Origin: Bradyrhizobium sp. SK17
GTDB taxonomy: Bacteria; Pseudomonadota; Alphaproteobacteria; Rhizobiales; Xanthobacteraceae
Direction of reading: 5' to 3'
Assembly: GCF_002831585.1 (NCBI RefSeq)
Contig: NZ_CP025113.1
Location: 3,425,001-3,489,000, forward strand
Length of the DNA stretch: 64,000 nucleotides
Both the position numbers and the translations under genes were made by a program. This document shows, piece after piece, positions 8,663 to 22,266 of the stretch. Under the pieces are notes generated by a model that did not search any database, was not told where the DNA came from, and saw nothing but the letters and a program-made list of their open reading frames with translations. How positions within the stretch are numbered: the stretch's first letter is position 1; each line of letters begins with the position of its first letter.

Positions 8663-11600
8663 ATGGGTAGCTTCGGCGAATGGGTCGCGGGCAAAATAGG
8701 TGGGACTATTGGCGACGAGATAGGCAAGGATCTTCAGCCGGTCTTGCCACCGAACGATACGGGCAACGTCGTCCACGACGGCCTGGTTAAGGATGGTGAA
8801 CTGTTAGGTCCTGCGATTGGGGGGCTTGGGCCGGAGCCGAGCTGGGTGCTGAACTCGGGAGCTTCGGCGGCCTACCAGGAACTATCGTTGGTACCGCAGC
8901 AGGAACAATTGGAGGTGGCCTCGCCGGGTTATTGGCGGGAGGTTGGGCTGGCGACCTTACCGCGAAAGGCATAGATGCTGCGGCCGGCGCATTGCAGGCT
9001 ATCGAGGGCGCAGCTCAGAATCCTACTGATCCCACCTCAAGTTTCATCCTCAATGGAATTCCGGTTTCGGAACCTCCGCCGGCTGACAATGGGGGGACTG
9101 GGATTGCATCCCTCGTCAGCACATTGTCGAACCAGCTTGATGCAGCACAAAAGTTCGTCTCGCAACAGGACGCTGCAGAAGCACAGCAGGAAGCTGAAAC
9201 GTACCAGGCTATAAATGATGGGATGAATGGTGCCATCGATTGGCTGTCCAATACTTTGAATGGATTGCTAAATTATAGTGCCCAGCAATCGATCAATACG
9301 ACTATTAATTCCATTCAGCCTGTTACCGGTATCGGTCAGGCCTTTGGCGATGCACCGCCCACGAGCAATTTGCCGGATGTTATGTCACAACTCCCCGGAA
9401 GCGGGGGTGACGTCGGTGAATCGTCCGGCATTGATCGTTCCGATGCCGGATATTACGGCGCACTCTCCCCCGGCGATGCTGCGAACCTGACGGATTACAC
9501 TGACGGCTCGATGGGTTTTCAAGCGCCGGTGCCGTATTTGAACGAATCGCAGCAATTTTCTTCGCTTTCCTCCAGCCAATCCGCTCAGTCGCAGTTCAAC
9601 GATGCGCTTCAGCAGACGATCGATGGTATCGGATCAACGAATCAAACGATCGGCAATGCATGGCCGGACACGACTGGACCGACCAACGATACGACGTCCG
9701 GCCAGACTACATATCCACAGAACCCTGTGACAGTTGATCCGAGTGGTAAGCCCACGAATACCGACCCGGGGAATACTGGCTCCAACAATCCTGATCCCAA
9801 CAACACGGGCAATCCAAACGACAATACCAACAATGCGGATAATAGCGGCGGCGGAGGCGATACCAGTGGCGACGGGCCGGTCGTTCTCGACCTCGCGGGC
9901 AACGGCATCAACGTTACCAAGCTGACCTCGTCGAATGTCTTCGTCGATTCGACCGGCGACGGCTTCAAGAACCGCACGGCCTGGGCGGGAGCCGGCAACG
10001 CGATGCTCTTCTTCGATCCCAACAACACCAATGCGATCACGCAGGCCAATCAGATCGCGTTCAAGGATTGGGACCCGACCGCCGCGACCGACATGCAGGC
10101 CCTGCTCGACGTGTTCGATACCAATCACGATGGCAAGCTGGACGCCGGCGACGCGGACTTTGCCGACTTCAAGCTGATGGTGACCAATGCCGACGGGACC
10201 CAGACGGTAGAGACCCTGGCGCAGGCCGGCATCACGTCGATCGACCTGTCGGCCAACAATGTCCATCAGTCGCTCTCGGACGGCTCCTCGATCGACGGTG
10301 AAACGACCTATACGACGACGTCGGGGACGACCGGAACTGCGGCAACAGTGACCTTTGCCTACGACTCGCACGGTTATGCCGTTCGTACGACCACGTCGAC
10401 CGACGCCACGACCGGAGCCGTGACTGTCGACAACAAGGCGTTCAACAGCAATGGAAGCCTCGCAAACGAGACGATTTCCACGACGAGCGCCGATGGCACG
10501 ACCAAGACCATCAAGTATGATCTGAACGGGGACGGCCAGATCGACGTTGTCCAGACCGACAATACCGTCACCAGCGGAGGCGTGACGACGGAGACGCTTA
10601 CCGATGCGACGCTCGCGGGGGTCTTGATCGACCGGACCGTCACCGCGACCTCGATCGACCCGACCACGGGCGTCAAGACCGTGACGATCGACCGGGATTC
10701 GAATGGGGCTGTCGCCGGCGGCATCTACGTGACGTCCCAGCATGAGGTCGATACGACCAGCAATGGCCTCACCACGGTCCTGGTCCAGGACCTCAATCCG
10801 GACGGCTCGATCAAGGATCAGGTCATCACCACGCCGAGCGCTGCCGGCCTGACCAGCACCGTGCAGCAGGACCTCAATGGCGACGGCGTTTTCGATCTGA
10901 CCACGGTCACGGCGACCGTCGTCGACGCAACGACGGGTGCGCGTACCACCACGGTCACCGACAAGAATGCCGACGGGTCCGAACGAGATCAGACCGTTAC
11001 GGTCGCTTCCGCCGACGGTCAGTCCAAGACGGTCACGAGCGACCCCAACGGCGACGGCGTGGTCGACCTGACGACGACATCGAACATCGTTCAGGGAACG
11101 AGCTCGAGCCTTGTCGCAGGAACGACCGGTGCAACGACGACTATCGTCGAGACCGCCGCGAACGGCGGGCTGATCAACGAGGTCGTTCGCTTCGAGAGCA
11201 ATGACAGCCTGGTCAAGGTGGTCCAATCCGATTCGACGGGGGCCGGCACAAGCTCGGCTCCGGTCTTCGACCGCACCACGACCGATGTGACCGCCGTGGA
11301 TGCCACGACTGGCGTTCGCACGGAAACAGTCACTGATCGAAACGCCAACGGCTCCCTGCTTGACCAGAGCGCTACGATCATCGGCACCGATGGAATTTCG
11401 CGCACGACGGAAGCCGACACCACGGGCGCGGTCGATGGCTCAGGAAACGCTGTCTTCAACAAGATCGAAACGGTCGTGGTTGGCTCAGCCGGTTCCGTCG
11501 TCGACACCGCGTCGTCCTATGCGGCCAACGGCGCCCTGATCAGCCAGACCATCACCACGACGAGTGCGGATGGCCTGACCAAGACGGTGCAGTCGGATAT

Positions 11601-14600
11601 CGACGGCAGCGGAGCCATTGATTGGACGACGACCACCGCGACGGCTGCGGTCGCCGGGGAAGGCACGACGGTCACCGTGACCGACGCCGCGGGCAACGGC
11701 ACGGTCGTCGATACGACGGTCAAGACCACCTCGGCTGATGGCCTTGTTGTCACGACCCAGAGCGATGTGGGAGGAGATAACCTTACGACGACCGATGCGA
11801 CGGCGGTCGACGCGACGACCGGCATCAAGACGGAGACGGTGTCGGTTTCCAGCGCCAACGGCACGCTCGAGAGCCAGGTGGTGACGGTCACGAGCGCCGA
11901 CCGCAACAGCAAGACCATCAGCAGTGATTTCAACGGCGATGGGCATGTCGACCAGGTCGAGACCATCGTCAAGCAGAGCAACGGCTCGGTGATCGATACC
12001 GTCTCGAGCTACGCGGTCGACGGCAGTCTTGTCGGCCAAACGATATCGACCACCAGCGCCGACGGCCTGTCAAAGACCGTCACCAGCAATATTGACGGGA
12101 AGGTCGATACGGCAACGACGGACAACACCGTCCTGAACGCGGATGGCAGCCGCACCGAGACCGTCACCCGGTCAGCCAACGACGGCAGCCAGATCAGCCA
12201 GACCGTGACCACCGTCAGTGCGACCGACCTGTCCAGCTCGGTGACCAGGAACGTCGACGGCAAAATCGACGGCACGACGACGGACGTCACGGTTCTCAAT
12301 CTGGACGGCAGCCGGACCGAAACCGTGTCCGTCTTCGATTCGACGGGAGCCAAGATCAGCTCGACCGCGACCATCACCTCAGCGACCGGTCTCTCGTCGA
12401 CAACCCTGGTCGACGAGAATGGCGACGGCGTGACCGACGTCACGCGGACCGACAGCATCGTGATCGGGACCGATGGCAGCCGCATCGAAACCGTCACCAA
12501 CACCAACGCCAACGGCACCCTCCGCAACCAGACCGTGACGACGACGTCGGCCAACGGTCTGAACATCACGGTGCAGGCCGACACGACGGGCGATGGCGCC
12601 GTCGATCGGATCGTCTCCGTGGCGACCCAGGCCGACGGCGATGTTGTCAGGACGACGGCGATCCATAATCAGGACGGGAGCCTGGTTGGATCGACCGTTA
12701 CGACCACCTCGGCCAACGGCCTGTCGCAGACGACCCAGACCGATGTCAACGGCGATGGGGTCTTTGATGAGACCCGCACGGATGTGACGGTCCTCAATGC
12801 CGATGGGAGCCGGACCGAGACGGTCACCAATGTTGTGGGGACGACGACGGTAAGTGCTGTCGTGACGACGATCTCGGCGGATGGAACGTCGACCGTCTCG
12901 ACAACCACTATCGACGGAGTCTTGCAGGAAACTGACAGCTCGGTGACCAGCTATGCGGCAGACGGAGGCGAAACCCGGACCGCAACTGTCAAGAGCGGCG
13001 ACGGTGCGACGCAAAGCACGACGGTGACCTCGACCAGCGCCGATCGCAAGACGACCACGACCCGAAAGAATACCTACGGCACGACGCCAGCAAGCTCCGT
13101 CGAAACCAAAGCGACACAATCGGACGGATCGGTCGTTGATACCCTGAGCGACTATGATGTGCTGGGGGCGTTAGCCGCGCTGACCTTGACGACGACATCG
13201 GCCAACGGTCTCTCCGTTGTCACGGCCTTCGACGACAATGGTGATGGGTCCGTCGATGAGACCGAGAGCGATGTCAAGACCATCGCCGCGAATGGAAGCA
13301 CCACCGAGGCGTTCTCGGACAGCAGCAATGCCTTGCATGCTATCACCGGCGGATACGCCGAGACCGCATCCGTCGTCACGGTGACGTCGGCTAACGGCCT
13401 CTCGAAGACTATCACGACGACGGGAACCAATGGTCAAGCCTCGCTCGACCATTCGGCTGTTGTGCAGACCGTGATCAATGCCGACGGCAGTCAGGTCACG
13501 ACGGATACGGAGACGGTCGGGGCTGCGCACGATGTCGCCGTGACAAGCGTGAATCGCACCGGCCTGACGGTTACCAAGGAATGGTCGACGCTTGGCAACG
13601 ACGTCTTCGACCATACCGACGTGACGGTCACGAACCTCGATGGAAGCACGACGGAAACGATCACGAACCTCAATGCGGATGGCAGCACGGGTGAGCTTAA
13701 GACCATCAATGTCAGCCTGGACGGCCGGACCAGGACGATCACCGATATGACCAACGAGGACGGCGTAATCAACACCGCCGTCACCAACATAACACCGAGC
13801 GCAAATGGCGCTACGGTCAGAGTGACGACCAATACAAATGGCTCGGGTACTCTGATCAGCGAGATCACCAGAACGAGCTCGGCGACGGGCCTCTCTAATA
13901 CGATCACGCTCGACACCAACGGTGACGGTGCAACCGACGAGACCGAAACGAACACAACCGTTTTGAATGCGGACGGCAGCCGCACGGTAACGCTCGTGAA
14001 CACGTTCCAGATCGTCGACACCGATCCGTCGACGTTGGTGACAGAGCGCCATGTTACGACGACGTCGGCAGACGGTTTGAGCGTAACAACGTCTATCTAC
14101 GAAGGTGATATTCTCAACGAGCAGACGACAAGCGTAAAGACGAACAATAGCGACGGATCGACGACCGTTCGAACTACGCAAGAATCTCTGAACTCGGTAT
14201 TAAACTGGGAGCTGATGAAAGTTGTCGGCTCGACCGTCACCACAACGAGTGCAGACGGCCGGACGGTCACGACAACATACGATCTCCATGGCGATGGAGT
14301 AACGGATGAGATCAAGACATCGCAAACCGCAGCGAACGGCGTCAATACGCTGACCGACAGCTACTACGATCTCTCCGGTAACTTGACGGGGCAGACGATC
14401 ACGACGACGTCGGCGGATCAACGAGACGTCGCGATAGCGCGCAACAATGCACAAAAGCCGGCGTCGGATACCCTGGAAACCACGCTTGTGAGCGCCGACG
14501 GTTCGGGCAGCTACTCTTGGACCGAACAGAACAGCGTCGGCGCTTATATGGTTGTTGCCGATCACCTGGTCGACAGCAACGGTATCGACACCGTGAGCCT

Positions 14601-17600
14601 TACCCAGAACGGCTCCGAGACCACTTACAAGATCGCGCAATCACAGGAGGCCGCCGATCTGACCGAAATACAGCGGATCTATTGGGTTGCGCTCGGGCGG
14701 ATGATGACGGCGGAGGAAGGACAGACTTGGTTGAAGTATATGACCCCATCCGGGCTCGATACCAGGCAGCTGGCCAACGATTTGCTCGCTTCGGTTGGGT
14801 TCGGTACGACGTCGGCAGGAGGCTCCGGGGAGTCTACGCCAATCTTCAGTTCAGCTTTCACGGGCGGGCTCGGTTCTGGGGTGCCGATGTCGGGCCTCGA
14901 CTTCGGCGATACATACTTCGTCAATTCGATGTATCAGAATACGTTTGGTAGGCAGCCCGACGATGCTGAGCTGAACACGTGGGTCTCGCAACTTGAGGCG
15001 GGTAGCATCACTCGGGCCGACTTGGTCATCGATCTATCGAGGTTGCAGGGGCAAGTTGCCGCCAATGCTCTAGCATCCGACGGAGATATGTCCGTCGAAT
15101 ATCGGCCAGATGGCACCAAACACTACGTACGTCCGGACCATTGGTATACGTACAAGATTCACGTCGACTTCCCGGATGATCCGCCGCCCAATCCTCGGGA
15201 TCCGCTGGTGATCAACTTCGGCAGCGGAGACTTCCAACTAACGTCCTTGGCGAGTTCGCAGGCCCACTACGACTTTACAGGCTCGGGCTTCGCCACCCAG
15301 ACAGGCTGGATCGCCGCCAATGAGGGTATTTTGATCCTCGACAATGGCAAGGGAGGCAGCACAGTCACGCCTGATGAACTGTTAGGCGCACAGTCGGGAG
15401 ACGGCTTCGAGGATCTCGCAGCCTTGGACAGCAATCATGATGGAGTGATTGACGCCAACGATGCCGCGTTCTCGCAGCTGAAGGTCTGGGTAGACCAGAA
15501 TCTCAACGGGCAGCTTGATTCTGGTGAATTGAAGTCACTCAGCGACCTGGGGATCACGTCAATCTCGCTGTCGACGACTCCGACCAATCTAACGGTCAAC
15601 GGCAACCAGGTGGTCGAGCAGGCGACGATCACGATCAATGGGGTGGCGCACACCATTTCGGAGGTCGAGTTTTCGACGAATACGAGCAACACGATCTATT
15701 CGCCGCCCGCGGGATTTGTTTACGCACGCGATGCGCTCAATCTGCCGGAACTTGCAGGCTACGGAACACTTCCAAGCCTGCAAGTCGCGATGTCCGAGAA
15801 TTCGACGCTGCTTTCCGACGTCAAGAACTTCGTTCTCTATGCGGGGCAAATGAGCGGCTCGCAGTTCGATGCCGGGTTCCAGTCACTGCTGTACGAGTGG
15901 GCAGGCGCGTCGAACATCGATCCAGCCAGCCGCGGGCCATACGTCGATGCCCGACATCTGGCATTCGTCTACGCATATTACGGCATTGACCCGGCATCGC
16001 AGCCGGCCTACGCGCTTAATCCGAATGGACACACAGGTCCGCAATGGGAAAGCATCTACCAGTCGTTGGTCGACCAACTGGAAGTCCGGTTCGCGAGCCA
16101 GGTCATCGACAGCCTTTTCGCGAATGGAACGGACATCGCGTCACTCCAGTCAAACCCGTTCTTGGCGCTCTCTGACATCGATTATGACCCGTCAACGAAC
16201 GCGATCGGTCTCGATCTTGACGAGCTTGTTTCATCGATTGTTGATCACGCTCCGTCTGGTCCGGCGGCCGCCGACAATTACTACGACCTGACATTTGGTG
16301 TCGTACGTGGGCTGAGAAAGGACCTTTTTGGAAGTGACACGTTGGCGTTGGCGAATAGCGTCATCGCAGACCTCGGTTATCTCGGCCAACGCAAGGACGT
16401 CCAGAAGATAGCCGCAACTGCGTTCGGCCTCAACGTGATCGACGAGGATGGCGCGACCGGGTCTATTTCTCTTAGCGCGACGAAGAGCGTCGTCTTTTTG
16501 GGCGCTGGCAACAAGACCGTCACCGGTGGATCGAGCAATCTCTATGTTTATTCATCCAGTAGTAGCAACGACGAGGTGACCGACACCGGAGATGGGACCC
16601 GCCTTGTCATGTCGGGTGTAGAGTCTTCAAACGTGATTCTGCAGGCCGATGCTTCCGGTGACCTTATCGTCAAGCGGCTCGATACCGGAGCGACCATCAC
16701 CTTTGCAGGCGACCTCGGCAAGGATATTGCGAGCAGAACATTTTCTCATCTGAGTTCGATATCGTTTGGCAATGGAACGATATGGACCCTGCCTCAAGAT
16801 TTGTCGTTCACCTGGGCCGGCACGCCGGCGAACACGATTTTGACCGGAACAAGCTATGGACCGAACGTCTTCGAGTTTGGTCCCGGGGGCGACGTCGTCA
16901 ACGCCGCTACGCCCAACGATCTCTTCGTCTTCGGAAGAGATGACGGCCAGGCGACGGTGAACCTGGATGGAGGTGGCCGGTTGAAGCTGACCGCCGGTAT
17001 CGCACCATCCGACGTGATCCTGCAATCCGATTCCAATGATGACCTGATCGTCAAGTTTGCTGACAGCAGCGACAGCATCACTCTGGTACAGGATCTTGGT
17101 AAAAACATCGGGAATGCGACATTCAGCCGTGTTGGTGAGATCGACTTCGCTGACGGAACAGCGTTGGATTTGACCAAGCCCCTGACCTTCTCGTACACGG
17201 GCACCGCGACCAACACGACTCTGGTCGGAACCACTTTCGGCACGAATATTTTCGATCTCGGGCCCGGCGGCGACACGGTCACGGCGGGGTCGGCCAATGA
17301 TGTATTCGAGTTTGAAAAGGCAGACGGGCAAGCCTCGGTGACGCTCGCCGGTGGCGGAACTGTCGAAATGGCATCCGACATCGCGCGGTCCGATATTATT
17401 CTGCAAGCGAACGCGAATGGTGACCTTACGGTCAAGCTGCACGATACTGGCGACAGTCTAACGCTACAGGGCGATTTGTGGCACACGATCTCGAACGCGA
17501 CGAACAGTGCTGTGAGTTCGATCAACTTCGCCGATGGATCGTCGATCGACCTCAACCAGCCGCTGACGTTCTCTTGGAACGGCACGCAGGCCAACACCGT

Positions 17601-20600
17601 TCTGACCGGCAGCACCTTTGGCTCGAACATCTTTAATCTCGGGCCGGGCGGTGATGCTGTGCAGGCCGGATCATCGACTGATGAATTCGACTTCGATAAG
17701 GGAGATGGCCAGGCGACGGTAACGCTCGCCGGCGGTGGAACCGTCAGGATGGCGGCGGACATCATTCGGTCGGATGTCGTCCTGCAGACCGACGTGGCGG
17801 GCGATCTTACCGTGCGACTGCTCGACACGGGTGACAGCATCACCCTGCGGCAGGATCTGTGGCACACGATCTCGAACGCGACCAACAGCGCGGTCGGCAC
17901 GATCAGCTTTGCAGACGGCACGTCGATCGATCTCAATCAGCCGCTGACCTACAATTGGTATGGGACGGCAACTGATACGACCTTGGTCGGGAGCAATTTC
18001 GGCTCGAATGTTTTTGATCTCGGGCCTGGCGGCGACGCCGTGACGGCAGCCTCGGCAAGTGACGTTTTCGAGTTCGACAAGGGAGACGGACAGGCTTCGG
18101 TGAAGCTCGCGGGCGGCGGTACGGTGCAAATGGCGCCGGACGTGGTGCGATCGGATGTAGAGTTCCAGACAAATGCGAACGGCGATCTGATTGTCGGACT
18201 GCGTGGCACCGGCGACAGCATAACGTTGCTGGGTGATCTGTTCCACAATATCGCTAATCAGACCTATAGCGTCGCTAGCTCGATTACCTTCGCAGATGGT
18301 TCGTCGATCAATCTCAATCAACCGCTGACCTACAATTGGTATGGGACAGCGACCGATACGACCTTGGTCGGGAGCAATTTCGGATCGAACGTGTTCGATC
18401 TGGGAGTTGGTGGCGACACCATCACGGCCGGCTCGGCAAATGACGAGTTCGATTTCGACAAGGGCGACGGCCAGGCGACCGTCACGCTTGACGGGGGCGG
18501 TACGCTCAGGATGGCTGCTGGCATCATGTCGACTGACGTGATGTTGCAAGCCGATGCCGACGGCGACCTCACGATCAGGCTGCGGGATACCGGAGACAGC
18601 ATCACGCTCTTGGGCGATCTGAAGCAGAATATCGCCAACCAGACCTATAGCGTCGTCAGCGCGGTTGAATTCGCCGATGGGTCCACCATCGACCTGAACC
18701 AGCCGTTGACGTTCACTTCGATCGGGACCGCCGGTCAGACCAATCTCGTAGGTAGCCGCTTCGGCTCGAACGTGTTCGATTTAGGGCCCGGCGGAGATAC
18801 TGTCACTGCGACCACGGCCAGTGATGTCTTTGCCTTCGAAAAAGGAGATGGCCAAGCGACCGTCGCGCTTGCTGGCGGTGGAACGGTCAGTCTGGCGGCA
18901 GGGATAGCCCCATCGGATGTTGAACTTCTAGCCAATCTTGCCGGTGATCTGACGGTTAAGTTGCGTGATACCGGTGATAGCATCACGCTGCAGCGCGACT
19001 TGAATATCAATACGACGACGACGTCGCTTGCGACGATTACGTTCGCAGATGGTACGACGTGGGATAGCGCGACTATCGGCTCGAACCTCGAGATATTTGG
19101 TACGTCTGGTAATGACTCGATCACGATGCCGCAGGACGGAGCGACCGTCGATCCCGGTGCCGGCGACGACAGTCTCAGCGTCACCGGCAACGGGTCGGAT
19201 AGGATTATTTTCGCGAAGGGAGATGGGCATGACACGCTCAACAACCCGTCATCCGGCTACAACCGCAACGACACGCTGATTCTGACCGATATTGACCCGA
19301 ACGACGTTCAGCTCTCACGCAGCGGCAACGCAATGACGCTGACGGTGGTTTCGACGGGCGACACGTTTACGGCCAACGACCAATTCTGGGGAGACGGCAG
19401 CCAGATCCAGGGGCTCAGCTATATCCAGTTTGCGGATGGAACGATTTGGGATCGGGCCGCGATCACTGCGAGTGTCAGCCCAAGCCAAACCACAGTAACC
19501 TATAACGTGGGCGACGGGGCGCTCGATGTCTACCCGAGCGCAGAAGAGAACGTTATCGACTTCGGTAGCGGCATCTCGGCCGACGAATTGTCTTATCAGG
19601 ATAACGACGGCACGGGTGACCTGAGGATCTTGTTTGCCGGCCACGGCAGCGACATGATCACGATCCACAACGACCTGAGCTACAGCGGCGGAGCGATCAC
19701 CAGCGGCATCAGCGAGCTCTACTTCAGTGACGGTAGCTCGATCAATCTTAGCAATCCGCTGACCTACACTTGGAATGGAGGAAGAAATGACGCGTTAGGC
19801 GGAAGTGACTTTGGTTCCAACGTGTTCAATCCCTCAGGCGGAGGGGATGCGGTAACGTTCGGTAATTCGAGTAAAGGCGGCACCGGCCAGAATGCGATCA
19901 ACTATCTGCAGGGCGATGGAACGCTGGATGTCTACCTGAACGGCGGAAATGGCGTCGTCGACTTCGACAGCAGCATCTCGAGCCAGAACGTCTTGTTCCA
20001 GGATAACGATGGATCTGGTGACTTGAGAATTATGTTCGCAGGCGACAGTAGCGACGTCATCACGATCCATGGCGATCTCAGCTACAGCGGCGGCGCAATC
20101 TCCAGCGGGGTCACCCGACTGAGCTTTAGCGACGGCACCTCGATCAATTTGGGCAGCCCGCTGACCTACACCTGGAGTGGAGGAAGAGGCGACGCGCTGA
20201 CTGGAAGCAAGTACGGCTCCAATGTCTTCAATCCCTCGGGTGGCGGGGATGCGGTAACGTTCGGCAACTCGAGTAGCGGGGGTACCGGCCAAAACACAGT
20301 GAACTATAGCGAGGGTGACGGATCGCTGGATGTCTACCTGAATGGTGGAACGGGGGTCATCGACCTCGGCAGCAACATTTCGAGCCAGAGCGTCTTGCTC
20401 CAGGATAACGACCGCTCGGGTGATCTGAGGATTATGTTCGCAGGCGACAGCAGCGACGTCATCACGGTCCACGGTGATCTCAACTATAGCGCCGGCGCGA
20501 TCTCCAGCGGGATCACGAAATTGAACTTCAGCGACGGCAGCTCGCTCAACCTGAGCAGTCCGCTGACCTACACCTGGAGCGGAGGAAGAGGCGATGCGCT

Positions 20601-22266
20601 GGCTGGAAGCAATTTTGGCTCCAATGTCTTCAATCCCTCAGGCGGCGGGGATGCGGTAACGTTCGGCAATTCGAGTAGCGGGGGTACCGGCCAAAACACA
20701 GTGAACTATAGCGAGGGTGACGGATCGTTGGATGTCTACCTGAACAGTGGAACGGGCGTCATCGACTTCGACAGCAGCATCTCGAGCCAGAACGTCTTGT
20801 TCCAGGATAACGATGGATCTGGTGACTTGAGAATTATGTTCGCAGGCGACAGTAGCGACGTCATCACGATCCATGGCGATCTCAGCTACAGCGGCGGCGC
20901 AATCTCCAGCGGGGTCACCCGACTGAGCTTTAGCGACGGCACCTCGATCAATTTGGGCAGCCCGCTGACCTACACCTGGGGTGGAGGAAGAGGCGACGCG
21001 CTGACTGGAAGCAAGTACGGCTCCAATGTCTTCAATCCCTCGGGCGGCGGGGATGCGGTAACGTTCGGCAACTCGAGTAGCGGGGGTACCGGCCAAAACA
21101 CAGTGAACTATAGCGAGGGTGACGGATCGCTGGATGTCTACCTGAATGGTGGAACGGGGGTCATCGACCTCGGCAGCAACATTTCGATCCAGAGCGTCTT
21201 GCTCCAGGATAACGACCGCTCGGGTGATCTGAGGATTATGTTCGCAGGCGACAGCAGCGACGTCATCACGGTCCACGGTGATCTCAACTATAGCGCCGGC
21301 GCGATCTCCAGCGGGGTCACGAAATTGAACTTCAGCGACGGCAGCTCGCTCAACCTGAGCAGTCCGCTGACCTACACCTGGAGCGGAGGAAGAGGCGATG
21401 CGCTGGCTGGAAGCAATTTTGGCTCCAATGTCTTCAATCCCTCAGGCGGCGGGGATGCGGTAACGTTCGGCAATTCGAGTAGCGGGGGTACCGGCCAAAA
21501 CACAGTGAACTATAGCGAGGGTGACGGATCGTTGGATGTCTACCTGAACAGTGGAACGGGCGTCATCGACTTCGACAGCAGCATTTCGAGCCAGAACGTC
21601 TTCTTGCAGGATAGCGATGGCTCGGGTGATCTGAGGATCATGTTCGCAGGCGACAGCAGCGACGTCATTACAATCCACAACGATCTGAATTCCAGCGGCG
21701 GAGTGGTTTCCAGCGGGATCACGAAATTGAACTTTAGTGACGGCAGCTCGATCGACCTCAACAAACCCCTGACCTTCACCTGGAACGGTTCTTCTGGATC
21801 GACGATCTCGGGGAGCAACTTTGGCTCGAATGTTTTCGAGCTCGGGGCTGGCAGTGAGACCATTACGGGTGGCGCGGCTGGCAACAGGTACGAGATATCA
21901 ACTGCTACCGGGCAAGCGACGATCTACGCGAACACCTCTGCAGGTTCGCCGAACGAGCTCAATTTCGATGGCGGGATCAGCGACCAAAATCTCTGGTTCG
22001 TTCAATCAGGCAACGACCTCAACGTCGATTTGCTTGGTACGAACACGAGTGTTTCCCTGAAGGGATGGTTCTCCGGCGGTTCAAGCCAGCTTCAGGATAT
22101 CACTGCTGGCGGCTTGAAAATCGACAGCCAGATATCTCAGCTCGTTCAGTCGATGGCGACTTACGCTACCAATAACCCTGGGTTTGACCCGACGAGTTCG
22201 AGCACGACGGTGGTGCCTAACGACCCAACGCTTCAAAGCGCAGTGTCGGCAGCATGGCATAGTTGA
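8663..22266 (+). CDS. giant type I-secreted repeat protein (frameshifted near the 5' end)
   Basis: One long gene whose frame breaks once. The ATG at 8663 has a strong ggagg ribosome binding site; its frame reads a Gly-rich start (MGSFGEWVAGKIGGTIGDEI) and then leaves the sensible frame at the G6 run 8819-8824. The next frame continues the Gly/Ala zipper (GTIVGTAAGTIGGGLAGLLA) and stays open to 22266, giving about 4,530 residues if joined. Counting from 8932: calcium-binding-like module with VLDLAGNGI and FDTNHDGKLDAGD (about 313-440); some 28 degenerate ~50-residue repeats, many with a DxNGDGxxD loop (about 446-1900); DUF4214 (about 1908-2050); second calcium-binding-like module (2089-2213); conserved LPELAGYGTLPSL region (about 2270-2460); six 127-residue repeats; five 134-residue repeats; and a C-terminal tail ending in AAWHS, typical of type I-secreted rhizobial proteins. 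Probably a surface or matrix protein; adhesion is inference. Classical GGxGxDxUx nonapeptides are nearly absent. Confidence 0.85.
8819..8824 (+). other. six-G run: apparent -1 frameshift in the giant gene
   Basis: In the frame set by ATG 8663 this run reads GGG GGG and the following codons give a composition unlike the protein (LGPEPSWVLNSGASAAYQ). Re-reading one base gives GAELGAELGSFGGLPG, which continues the Gly-rich N-terminus. The downstream frame has a stop at 8797-8799 and only a TTG at 8932 without a good ribosome binding site. One extra G in the run, or a -1 slip by the ribosome, would join both parts. Confidence 0.8.
10270..14640 (+). repeat. class 1 coding repeats (about 50 codons, DxNGDGxxD loop)
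   Basis: Degenerate tandem repeats in the giant protein. A typical unit is TTTSANGLSQTTQTDVNGDG followed by VFDETRTDVTVLNADGSR and TETVTN. Roughly 28 units can be followed, with length variation. The DVNGDGVFD segment has the spacing of a dockerin/EF-hand-type calcium loop; the rest is Thr/Ser/Val-rich and likely beta. The count is by eye. Confidence 0.75.
16801..19086 (+). repeat. class 2 coding repeats (six units of 381 bp)
   Basis: Unit starts at 16801, 17181, 17562, 17943, 18324 and 18705, so the period is 381 bp (127 codons) almost without indels. A unit contains an FGSNVFDLGPGGD segment, a KGDGQATVTLAGGGTV segment, a DTGDSITL segment and FADGSSIDLNQPLT. The sequences differ from unit to unit much more than those of class 3, so this array is older. 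Confidence 0.85.
19759..21769 (+). repeat. class 3 coding repeats (five units of 402 bp)
   Basis: The unit boundary ctgacctacac recurs at 19759, 20161, 20563, 20965 and 21367, with a diverged one at 21769: exactly 402 bp (134 codons) each time. Units 2 and 4 are near-identical, as are 3 and 5. Each unit has an FNPSGGGDAVTFGNS segment, a GDGSLDVYLN segment and DLRIMFAGDSSDVIT. Confidence 0.9.
19959..21566 (+). repeat. near-identical 804-bp tandem duplication
   Basis: Bases 19959-20762 and 20763-21566 differ at only four positions by my base-by-base reading. Three of the four change an amino acid (WSGG to WGGG, SSQSV to SIQSV, SGITK to SGVTK). The duplicated block is two class 3 units long, so it arose by unequal exchange or slippage and keeps the frame. 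Confidence 0.9.

Noticed and set aside
9634..21678. Long minus-strand open frames inside the giant gene (up to 530 codons, repeated every 804 bp)
   Set aside because: They are mirror frames of the plus-strand repeats: their periodicity equals that of the repeats, their composition is Asp/Arg/Gly-biased and they lack ribosome binding sites.
19759..21769. Possible CRISPR or satellite array because of strong regular repeats
   Set aside because: The 402-bp period is a multiple of three, the frame is kept and the units encode a protein domain.
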